Shown: positions 34,634 to 42,040 of the stretch, in pieces | How the letters are laid out: every line of letters starts with the position of its first letter | Position numbering within the stretch: the first letter of the stretch is position 1 | Source: Rhodococcus sp. 1163 | GTDB taxonomy: Bacteria; Actinomycetota; Actinomycetes; Mycobacteriales; Mycobacteriaceae | Assembly: GCF_002091985.1 (NCBI RefSeq) | Contig: NZ_MKKX01000016.1 | Span: 1 to 64,000, forward strand | Direction: 5' to 3' | DNA: 64,000 nt | The notes under the pieces: generated by a model | Database searches by the model: none | Seen by the model: only the letters and a program-made list of their open reading frames with translations | What the model was told of the DNA's origin: nothing | Made by a program: the position numbers and the translations under genes

Positions 34634-35248
34634 ATGACTCGACCGCAGCAGTCGTTGATGGACCGTCGTCGGGCGGCAGTGCGGATGGACATCGCCGCGA
34701 GTGCTGCACGACTCTTTGCTGAGCGCGGATTCGACGCGACCTCGGTGGAGGACATTGCGCGCGGAGCCGGGATGTCGGTTCGAACCTTCTACCGGCACTG
34801 CGATGCGAAAGAAGACACCTTGACCCCAGTGGTTGTGTCAGGGATTCGCCACTTCGTCGAATGCCTGCGCACCAGACCAGAACAAGAATTGGTGTCCACA
34901 TCCGTACAGCAAGCATTTCTGCAGGTATTCGAACGTTACAAGAACGCAGAAGGTATTTCGTCGAGCGAACTTTTCGTCATCCTCACTTCAGTGCCCGGTA
35001 TTCACGCACGATGGATGGTTGCGGCACATGGACTAGCAGAGGAAATGCGACCGCTTCTCGCGCGGCGTGCCGGATTGGAACCTGATGGTCTCGAGGCGCG
35101 CATGTTGTCGCATACGCTGATCGGCGCGCTCACAGTCACTTTGGAGTACTGGGCAGCCCAGGAACAGGGCGATCCCAACGAGATCGGACGACTCGCAGCA
35201 TCAGCGCTATCAGTGCTCCGGATCATTACCGTCGAACAAGAACACTGA
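34634..35248 (+). CDS. TetR-family transcriptional regulator
   Basis: 204 residues from the ATG at 34634, which has CCGGAGGAAC upstream; an in-frame GTG/ATG about 24 bases earlier lacks a site. The helix-turn-helix is AASAARLFAERGFDATSVED then IARGAGMSVRTFYRHCDAKE. The C-terminal all-helical domain (VPGIHARWMVAAHGLAEEMR) matches the common MftR-like TetR class. Position suggests control of the divergent SDR/DUF1254 operon and perhaps the SRPBCC gene 30 bases downstream. Confidence 0.9.
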   Translation: MTRPQQSLMDRRRAAVRMDIAASAARLFAERGFDATSVEDIARGAGMSVRTFYRHCDAKEDTLTPVVVSGIRHFVECLRTRPEQELVSTSVQQAFLQVFERYKNAEGISSSELFVILTSVPGIHARWMVAAHGLAEEMRPLLARRAGLEPDGLEARMLSHTLIGALTVTLEYWAAQEQGDPNEIGRLAASALSVLRIITVEQEH

Positions 35249-35278
35249 ACTGACTCCAGATTCGACAGATTAGGAAAA

Positions 35279-35716
35279 ATGATGATTCGATCTATCACAC
35301 GTAACGTGATTGTTCCCGTGCTACCGGATCTCGCGTGGGAGTACGTGGGGGACTTCGATGCTCTTGCGTCTTGGCATCCCGGTGTTCCTCCCGTAGAGAT
35401 GGAAAACAATGCAGACCCGAAAGAGATAGGTTCTGTCCGAACCTTTTCAGTAGACGGACGAGTAGTGGCCCGTCAGCAATTACGCGCCCGCGATGCTGAG
35501 AAGCGCAGCTACAGTTATGAAGTACTCGACCCGATGCTGCCCGTCCGTGACTACGTCGCGACGATCGCGGTCGTCCCCCACGATCAGGGCTCACAAATCC
35601 AATGGAGCGCTACCTATCGATCCGGCGACGATACTGTAGCCATGATCGAGCAGGCATATGGCGACAACGTCTACCGCACTGGACTCAAAGCTTTTGGAGA
35701 ACATTTTGGCGCATAG
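35279..35716 (+). CDS. SRPBCC-family protein (polyketide cyclase/START-like)
   Basis: 145 residues, start after TTAGGAAAA. The beta-helix-beta opening VIVPVLPDLAWEYVGDFDAL is followed by ASWHPGVPPVEMENNADPKE, then strands RTFSVDGRVVARQQLRARD, SYSYEVLDPMLPVRDYVATI and IQWSATYRSGDD, and the long closing helix. This is the SRPBCC helix-grip fold that binds a hydrophobic ligand. It may act on or carry a compound handled by the adjacent SDR. No catalytic residues can be assigned. Confidence 0.85.
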   Translation: MMIRSITRNVIVPVLPDLAWEYVGDFDALASWHPGVPPVEMENNADPKEIGSVRTFSVDGRVVARQQLRARDAEKRSYSYEVLDPMLPVRDYVATIAVVPHDQGSQIQWSATYRSGDDTVAMIEQAYGDNVYRTGLKAFGEHFGA

Positions 35717-36005
35717 CGGCTCGCAGATCGGTTGCATACTGCACGAACATCTGCCCGCATGACTCGTTCACAACAGCTGCGCTGACACAACGTCGGCATC
35801 TGAACTTTCAAACCTCGATGCAACGGTCGGTGGTGTCACGCGCTGTCGAGTTCCTGCGGGGTTTCGAGTGAGGCCATCCCCCCCGCTCACCTCTGCCAAA
35901 CATGCCGATCGTGATGCGGCGACGGCGAGGTGGCGTCTTGCCGTGATTGTGCGCAAGGGTAGAGGATAACCCTCACGCCTGTTCGGGCCTGTACTGGAGG
36001 TTGCT
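35717..36005. other. Leader region of the exported-protein gene
   Basis: No gene recognised in 289 bases. TAGAGGATAACC near 35958 resembles a -10 region, and CTGGAGG at about 35994 is a ribosome-binding site seven bases before the GTG start at 36006. Confidence 0.4.
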
Positions 36006-36428
36006 GTGAAGAAAGTTGTTCGTACGCTGCTTGTCTGCGCATCCGTCGTCATAGGTTCGACGCTGGCGACGGTGGGCACTGCGTCCGCGGCTGTGACCGT
36101 TCCGTTCCAAGTCGACCCGGCACCGTTCGGAAATCCGAACGGCAGTTTCGACGCTCCCGCTGTGCGCTGTGTGGCGGTGCTCGGCGAACAGCCTGGCACG
36201 GTGACCATTACCGGTGGCAAGGAAGGCAGGTGGGGGTGCTTGATCTCGTCCGACGTGCATTGGTTGAATCTGTCGACCGGAGCGTCTGGCTCCGCGCGAA
36301 TGTCTGACGGACTCTATGGATTTCCGTCCGAGGCGACGCTGATGAGTGGGTCTGGGCATGTTGTGGTCACCATCGTTTCCACCCTTGGGACGATCACTCC
36401 AGGAATCGCAAGCTTCTTCGTTCCATAG
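36006..36428 (+). CDS. Small secreted protein
   Basis: 140 residues with a clear Sec signal peptide: MKKVVRTLLVCASVVIGSTL followed by ATVGTASA, cut after Ala-28. The mature protein (AVTVPFQVDPAPFGNPNGSF, then RCVAVLGEQPGTVTITGGKE, and a second Cys in WGCLISSD) is a small beta-rich domain with one likely disulphide. Similar short exported proteins are common in Rhodococcus and Nocardia; function unknown. GTG start with CTGGAGG upstream. Confidence 0.75.
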   Translation: MKKVVRTLLVCASVVIGSTLATVGTASAAVTVPFQVDPAPFGNPNGSFDAPAVRCVAVLGEQPGTVTITGGKEGRWGCLISSDVHWLNLSTGASGSARMSDGLYGFPSEATLMSGSGHVVVTIVSTLGTITPGIASFFVP

Positions 36429-36739
36429 AAGCCGTGGTACGAGAATCGGCGTGGGGTCATTCGGACAGTTGAATTTTTGGACCGAAATCTGCATTTCAGC
36501 TGTTCAGGGCCAATCGGTTGAGTCTTTGATTCCGCTGGAGTTCGGAGCAGGTGGTATCAATTTGAAGTACATAACCCTTCTGCGACCCATAGAGACGGCG
36601 CAGAAGAAGATCTGTGCTGATGGTCTCGAAGAATTCTGATGTGACAGTGCAGCCGTGGAGGATACATGCGCGGACGCAAACTCAGCGGATCTGAATGACA
36701 AGCAGTAACGGGCGACCACCCGACGAGTAAGGAACAACC
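36429..36739. other. Gene-free stretch before the DUF2510 gene
   Basis: No reading frame with convincing codon bias. AAGGAAC directly before 36740 is the ribosome-binding site of the following gene. Confidence 0.45.
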
Positions 36740-37495
36740 ATGACGACACCTCCTGGATGGCACGCGGACCCGGAAGGCTCGGCACAGCTACGGTGGTGGG
36801 ACGGCCAACAGTGGACGACCGCTCTTCAGCCAGATCCAATGAAACCGACTGCTTCAGAACACTTGTCAGGCCTCCCTGCTGATCCGGCTTCCGGTGGATC
36901 CAGCCGTAAGAAGTGGCCATGGTTCGTGGCCGCCGGCGTGGTGCTTCTCGTCGTTATCGGTGCGGTCAATTCAGCCAACAAGACATCGGACGACGTAGCG
37001 GACGCGCAGGCGGCCACAACGACACAATCGAGTGCGGTCGAAAAGGCTCCCATCATTCCGAAAGCCACGATCACTACTGTCCTTCCGCCCCCGCCCCCGC
37101 CACCGGCTCCGGTCGTGCCGATGGCAACTACCGAACCTGTGACGCCAAGACCTACCGCGCCTGCCGCACCGAAGACGACTGAGCGGGCCAGCGGGCAGAC
37201 GGGGATGACCGGCGGACAGCGCAATGCTGTGCGTGCGGCCAACAGCTATCTCGACGTGACCGCCTTTTCGCGAGAGGGTCTTATCGAGCAGTTGGAGTTC
37301 GAGGACTATTCGAGCGAGGATGCGGCATTCGCTGTGGACTATATAGCGCCTGACTGGAACGAACAGGCTTCGCTTGCCGCGGAAGACTATCTCGACGTGA
37401 TGGCATTTTCGAGACAGGGACTAATCGACCAACTGGTATTCGGAGGGTTCACCCCTGAACAGGCTCAGTACGGAGTGGATCAGACAGGGCTCTAG
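36740..37495 (+). CDS. DUF2510 membrane protein with two Ltp-type repeats
   Basis: 251 residues. Residues 5-27 (PGWHADPEGSAQLRWWDGQQ) form the short cytoplasmic DUF2510 domain. A membrane helix follows at about 60-77 (PWFVAAGVVLLVVIGAV). A Thr/Pro-rich stalk includes seven consecutive Pro. The outer part has two near-identical 47-residue repeats: ANSYLDVTAFSREGLIEQL and AEDYLDVMAFSRQGLIDQL. These are Ltp/host-cell-surface-exposed lipoprotein domains, first known from a phage superinfection-exclusion protein. The repeats should face the cell wall. A role in envelope function or in blocking phage DNA entry is possible. Confidence 0.85.
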   Translation: MTTPPGWHADPEGSAQLRWWDGQQWTTALQPDPMKPTASEHLSGLPADPASGGSSRKKWPWFVAAGVVLLVVIGAVNSANKTSDDVADAQAATTTQSSAVEKAPIIPKATITTVLPPPPPPPAPVVPMATTEPVTPRPTAPAAPKTTERASGQTGMTGGQRNAVRAANSYLDVTAFSREGLIEQLEFEDYSSEDAAFAVDYIAPDWNEQASLAAEDYLDVMAFSRQGLIDQLVFGGFTPEQAQYGVDQTGL

Positions 37496-37701
37496 CCTCC
37501 CGGCTGACCAAGAGTGGCAGACCCCCAAGGAAGTTGTTTCACCGCCTCTCGACGGATGGCGGATCCGGTCCAGCAACTGCCCAGCGTTTCGGAACCCGGG
37601 TTGGGCGAGGGATGTCGAAATTTGACCTCAGCTGTCTGATCGCGTAGCTCGACTCTCGATCGAGCTCCGGGCCGAATCCGATCGACCATTAGAGTCGAGC
37701 G

Positions 37702-38274
37702 ATGACTCCCGTGAGCTGGACACTCGACGCATCAGGTGGAGGCCACCTGACGATCAAGACGGACGTCACCGGCAAGGCGTCCAAACTGGGCCACCGCCTC
37801 ACCATTGCAATGAAGTCGTGGACGGCCGCCATTGACTGGTCTGGGCACACTCCCACCTCGGTCACCTTCACCGCCGAAGTCGATTCACTCGACGTGGTAG
37901 GCGGTGAAGGTGGTGTCACGCCGCTGATCGGTCCGGAGAAGATGCTCGCAAAATCCAACGCGCTGAAGACCTTCGACGCAAAACGGTACCCCCAGATTCG
38001 CTTCCGCTCAGACGATATCGCCGCGAAAGAGAACGGATTCGCCCTGCGCGGCACGATGGAGATCCATGGTGTCACCCGTGAGATGACTGTGATCGTAATC
38101 GTCGCCGACGACGGTACGAAATGGCACTGTGCATCCGAAAGTACAGTGCGCCAGTCAGATTACGGAATCAAGCCGTACTCACAGATGCTGGGTGCTATGA
38201 AGGTGGTCGATGAGGTGACCGTGTCCTTCGAGGCCGAGCGCACGAAGCCAAGCTTGAATCCACCGAAACGGTAA
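37702..38274 (+). CDS. YceI-family protein
   Basis: 190 residues of the YceI lipocalin-like fold that binds isoprenoid or amide lipids. The opening WTLDASGGGHLTIKTDVTGK, the LGHRL strand, and LKTFDAKRYPQIRFRSDDIA (YPQIRF is the most conserved element), then GTMEIHGVTREMTVIVIV (the HGVT motif), mark it clearly. There is no signal peptide, so unlike many YceI proteins it is probably cytoplasmic. Start ATG 37702. It is a single gene, role not known. Confidence 0.88.
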   Translation: MTPVSWTLDASGGGHLTIKTDVTGKASKLGHRLTIAMKSWTAAIDWSGHTPTSVTFTAEVDSLDVVGGEGGVTPLIGPEKMLAKSNALKTFDAKRYPQIRFRSDDIAAKENGFALRGTMEIHGVTREMTVIVIVADDGTKWHCASESTVRQSDYGIKPYSQMLGAMKVVDEVTVSFEAERTKPSLNPPKR

Positions 38275-38406
38275 TCGACGAAGGATCTCAGGTGCGACGG
38301 TAGGCGTTGTGAAGTGCGACCGGGTACTTCGCGTTCGCTGCGTGGATAACCGCGACTTGACACTTGAGGTCTTTCGAGTTCGACCGAAACCGTGCACACT
38401 ACGTCG

Positions 38407-39138
38407 ATGACTCGAAAACGAGGGGTAGAGAAAGCAATCGGTTCAGCAGTACTAGTCGCGGCACTCGCTATGACCGCGGGGTGCGGGAGCGATACATCGT
38501 CTGCCGATGGACCGCCCGGTGTCAGCGTCAACGGCGTCGGTGAAGTCGAAGGCACACCTGACACCCTGACGGCGCAGATCGGCGTCGAGACAATAGCCGA
38601 CGACGTCACCACCGCCATCGATCAGGCGAACACCGCGGTCGGCACAGTGACCGATGCGGTAGCCGCCGCAGGCGTCGATCGAGAAGACATTCAGACTCAA
38701 CAGGTGTCGATCAACCCCCAGTACTCGGGTGGGATGCCCGGCGGAACCCCAGAGATTTCCGGCTACCAGGCAACCAACACCTTGCGAGTCACGGTTCGGG
38801 ACCTGTCGAAGGCGTCGACGGTCCTCGGCGACGCCACGTCCGCCGGTGGCAACGCAACCCGGATCTCCGGAGTGTCATTCCGCATCGACGACGATTCGGA
38901 ACTGATATCCGACGCGCGGGCCCGGGCATTCGCCGACGCCCGCGATCGCGCTGAACAGTACGCGACGCTCTCGGGTAGCGACCTCGGGCAAGTTCTGTCC
39001 ATTACCGAGAACATCACCGGGCAGGACCAACTGTCGAGATTCCCAGATGGCGCGAGTATGGCCGACTCATCGGTCCCCATCGAACCCGGGCAGCAGACTG
39101 TCAGCGTGTCCGTGGCCGTCAAATGGGCTTTGGACTGA
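38407..39138 (+). CDS. SIMPL-domain (DUF541) lipoprotein
   Basis: 243 residues from the ATG at 38407. The signal peptide ends in LAMTAGC, with lipid-modified Cys-26. The mature part begins PPGVSVNGVGEVEGTPDTL, the typical DUF541 strand, and continues with TNTLRVTVRDLSKASTVLGD, FRIDDDSELISDARARAFAD and ARDRAEQYATLSGSDLGQV, all conserved in the family. DUF541 proteins are envelope proteins linked to oxidative-stress tolerance in some species. It is convergent with the acyl-CoA ligase gene. Confidence 0.9.
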   Translation: MTRKRGVEKAIGSAVLVAALAMTAGCGSDTSSADGPPGVSVNGVGEVEGTPDTLTAQIGVETIADDVTTAIDQANTAVGTVTDAVAAAGVDREDIQTQQVSINPQYSGGMPGGTPEISGYQATNTLRVTVRDLSKASTVLGDATSAGGNATRISGVSFRIDDDSELISDARARAFADARDRAEQYATLSGSDLGQVLSITENITGQDQLSRFPDGASMADSSVPIEPGQQTVSVSVAVKWALD

Positions 39139-39160
39139 TCCGCACCAATTTCCTCGGTGT

Positions 39161-40723
39161 CTAGACCAACTTGTTGTCTCGGTTCTCCCAGTATGGTTTG
39201 CGGAGGTCGCGTTTGAGGATCTTTCCGGTGGGGTTGCGGGGGAGGACTTCGACGACGTCGATACTCGTGGGGCATTTGAACTTTGCGAGACGGCCGCGGG
39301 TATAGGTGATCAATTCGGATTCATCGACGATCGCGTCGGGCACGAGAACGACAACGGCTTTGATCGTTTCACCCCAACGGTCGTCGGGGACGCCGATGAC
39401 CGCGACCTCGGCTATTGCGGGATGCTCCACGAGGATCCGTTCGATCTCAGGTGAGTAGACGTTCTCACCACCGGTAATGATCATGTCCTTGAGGCGGTCT
39501 TCGATGAATACGAAGCCGCCATCATCGGCTCGACCCATGTCCCCGCTGCGTAACCACCCTTCGGCGGTGATGGTTTCGGCTGTAGCCTCGGGTTTACCCA
39601 GATAGCCCGGGGTGCATTGTTCCGACCGCCACCACAGCTCACCAGTAATGCCGGTTGGTGCATCCTCGAGTGTCACGGGATCGACGATCCGGACTTCCAT
39701 ACCGGGGATCGGCGTCCCAGCCGAGGCCATGCGTTCGGTCTGGGCTTCATCGCGATGAACGTCGGGCATCAACGCGGTAACCACCCCCGCCAACTCCGTC
39801 ATGCCGTAGACCTGTACGAACTCGGTGTCCGGCCAGGCAGCAAGCGCAGCGCGTAACAGTGGCAGCGGCATCGGTGCAGCGCCGTAGATGATGCGCTTGA
39901 ATGCCTTGAACGCGTTGATCGCTTGTTCTCCCGCAGCCAACACCCCGGAGATCACCGGGGGAACGAGGAAGGCGATGTTGGCGCCGGCCGCGAGTCCGGC
40001 AAAGATAGACGGGCCGTCAGCTTCCCGGGTGAAGTAGCAGTGCTTACCAGCATGAATTCCCATAATGGCGTAGCAGGTTCCACCGACGTGGAACATAGGC
40101 ATGGCGATCAAGAATCGGTGGTCTTCCTCCGCCGGCATGATTTCGAGCATGCTGTCGCTGTGTGCGAAGAGGTTTCGATGTGTCAGCCGAATACCTTTGG
40201 GACGACCGGTAGTCCCCGAGCTGTAGAGAATCAGTGCAGTTGCATCCGGGCTTACATGTGGGCGGGGGTATAAAGGCGAGACTCCGTCGATCCAAGGCTC
40301 GAACTCATCGTGTTCACCGCCTACCGATAAGATCCTTTCGACGGCGGTCAGACGGTCGCGGATCGCAAGAATCTGTGGATGGAGTTCGCTGCCGACGAAC
40401 AGGATGCGGGCACCTGAGTCGGCGAGCACGTAATCGAGTTCTTCACCTGCAAGCCGCCAGTTCGGAACGACGTTCGCCGCACCGAGAAGCGAAGCGGCAT
40501 AGGTGACTTCGATACATGACAAATGATTTTTGTCGACAAAGGCGACCGTATCGCCGGCTACGATACCCGCGTCGGCGAGTGCGGACGCGACGCGAAGGAT
40601 GCGGTCATACCACTGTGACCAGGTGTATTCCGACCCTTGGAAGGCCATCGCAAGCTCGTCCGGTTTGACCGTCGACCAATGCTCGACGCGATCGGAGATG
40701 ATTGCTGCGGTGGAATCGGACAT
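39161..40723 (-). CDS. Fatty-acid/aryl-CoA ligase (AMP-binding enzyme)
   Basis: 520 residues from the ATG at 40723, after AAGGATGG. The adenylation loop LILYSSGTTGRPKGIRLTHR, the aromatic-motif region VYGMTELAGV, and GWLRSGDMGRADDGGFVFIE followed by DRLKDMIITGGENVYSPEIE are intact. The C-terminal catalytic Lys lies in RNPTGKILKRDLRKPYW. It forms acyl-CoA from a carboxylic acid, ATP and CoA. The exact chain or ring substrate cannot be read; it is of the FadD type common in actinobacterial lipid and steroid metabolism. Confidence 0.92.
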   Translation of the reverse strand: MSDSTAAIISDRVEHWSTVKPDELAMAFQGSEYTWSQWYDRILRVASALADAGIVAGDTVAFVDKNHLSCIEVTYAASLLGAANVVPNWRLAGEELDYVLADSGARILFVGSELHPQILAIRDRLTAVERILSVGGEHDEFEPWIDGVSPLYPRPHVSPDATALILYSSGTTGRPKGIRLTHRNLFAHSDSMLEIMPAEEDHRFLIAMPMFHVGGTCYAIMGIHAGKHCYFTREADGPSIFAGLAAGANIAFLVPPVISGVLAAGEQAINAFKAFKRIIYGAAPMPLPLLRAALAAWPDTEFVQVYGMTELAGVVTALMPDVHRDEAQTERMASAGTPIPGMEVRIVDPVTLEDAPTGITGELWWRSEQCTPGYLGKPEATAETITAEGWLRSGDMGRADDGGFVFIEDRLKDMIITGGENVYSPEIERILVEHPAIAEVAVIGVPDDRWGETIKAVVVLVPDAIVDESELITYTRGRLAKFKCPTSIDVVEVLPRNPTGKILKRDLRKPYWENRDNKLV

Positions 40724-40897
40724 CGAACCATCCTTATATCGGTTTGGCGTACGGATTACGTAAGTCCGGTTGCCTCGCAATCGTGAATCGAACATTAACT
40801 TGGGCCTCGGTTCGGCGGACGACTTCCATCCAAATCGAAGTCTCCGAGTTCGCGACGGCGAGAGTGCAATACCTGCCGTCAGCGAAGGGGCCCGAGG

Positions 40898-40990
40898 TCC
40901 CGCGTGAGGATCTAGGTCGGTCATCGACTCCATCGGCGAAATGTAGGTGTCGCATGGGCTCATCAGTAGACACCGGCGCCCCTGGTCATC
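40898..40990 (+). pseudogene. Universal stress protein gene remnant
   Basis: The plus strand from about 40898 to 40990 aligns with the 3' part of the intact stress-protein gene at 57453-57995. The best block, starting ACTCCATCGG at 40927, matches the copy at 57883 at roughly 49 of 57 bases by eye. Translation gives IDSIGEM-stop-VSHGLISRHRRP against LDSIGGVSVSHRLISRHRHP. The TAG stop and missing 5' part show it is dead. The rest of the gap 40724-41086 has no recognisable gene. Confidence 0.7.
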
Positions 40991-41086
40991 GAGCCGCCGC
41001 ACCCACGCACAGGGCGGGATTCGTTCGATCGACGCGCTGTTCGCACGTTGGAGACGCTACGGATGGCGTGGAATCTCCGGGGGTTG

Positions 41087-41833
41087 TCAAGGCGATGACC
41101 GACTGCGCGACGATCCGAGGTCGACCGAGGTGTTCGACGCGAGTTCGTCACGGAGTGCTGTGATCTGGATGGTGAGTTCGGCGATCTGCTTCTCGGTTGC
41201 AGCTTGGTTGACGTCGTCCTGTTCGGCCACTTTCTGCACAAGCCAGGACGCCAAAGTCGCTGTCACCACTCCCAACAGGGCGATGCCGGCGATCATCAGC
41301 GCAACCGCGATGCACCGACCTGTTGCAGTGCTGGGGCTGTAATCCCCATATCCGACAGTTGTCACCGTCGCAACGGACCACCAGAGGGCGTCTGGAAACG
41401 TTTTTATGTTCCCGGTCGGTGCGGCTCGCTCGACGTCGAGCATCGCCAGTGAGGCCACGAAGACCAGCAGGACTGTTCCGGTGACTGCGTAGGTAACGAC
41501 GCGCCCTCGCAACGCACCTCCGATCGAACGTTGCAGAAAGCTCACCAAGGTGAGCAGTCGAAGCAATCGGAGTGGTCGCAGTACCGGAAGGACGACAATC
41601 GCTAGTTCATGCAGGTGCAGCGCGAACCATCGAGTTCGCTGATCGGCGAGCGTGAGCCGTACGAGATAGTCGACGCCGAACAAAACCCAAATCACCAGTA
41701 CGGCGTTTTCTGCGACTCGTTGGCCGAAACCAGCCGGCTGGGTCAGCACCGTCCAGGCGTAGATCGCAAGGAATGTCAAAGCTGCACCTGCCAGAGGCCA
41801 TTCAGTTGACCGTTCCCATCGCTCGTAGTCCAT
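41087..41833 (-). CDS. Voltage-gated-type potassium channel subunit
   Basis: 248 residues. Six membrane helices are visible, with an S4-like segment VLRPLRLLRLLTLVSFL (Arg every third residue) and the selectivity filter TVTTVGYGDYSP (TVGYGD at residues 159-164) before the last helix ALMIAGIALLGVVTATLASW. A C-terminal coiled coil (AATEKQIAELTIQITALRDE) probably holds the tetramer. There is no RCK/TrkA domain. It conducts K+ across the cytoplasmic membrane, with opening likely voltage dependent. It lies head-to-head with the TerD-nuclease gene over about 200 bases. Confidence 0.93.
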   Translation of the reverse strand: MDYERWERSTEWPLAGAALTFLAIYAWTVLTQPAGFGQRVAENAVLVIWVLFGVDYLVRLTLADQRTRWFALHLHELAIVVLPVLRPLRLLRLLTLVSFLQRSIGGALRGRVVTYAVTGTVLLVFVASLAMLDVERAAPTGNIKTFPDALWWSVATVTTVGYGDYSPSTATGRCIAVALMIAGIALLGVVTATLASWLVQKVAEQDDVNQAATEKQIAELTIQITALRDELASNTSVDLGSSRSRSSP

Positions 41834-42040
41834 GGGGTGGCACTGTACCGATCAGCTGAGTCGAACGAAGATCCGCTTCGCTCCCGTTTCGGCATCCATG
41901 ATGTCCAACAAGCAAAGACGCATCCAGAATGAGCATGGGACCGTTGTTCACATAATTTTTCGAAGTGGATTCGGTGCGTTGGGTGCGTTGGATACTCTGA
42001 CAGGTCGAGATTATTTTCTTCCGATAGGAGCGTGCTTCGA

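Noticed and set aside
39161-41002. Extended N-terminus for the acyl-CoA ligase (start at 41002)
   Set aside because: The extra 93 codons run antisense through the universal stress protein relic, whereas the ATG at 40723 has a ribosome site and the family's normal start.
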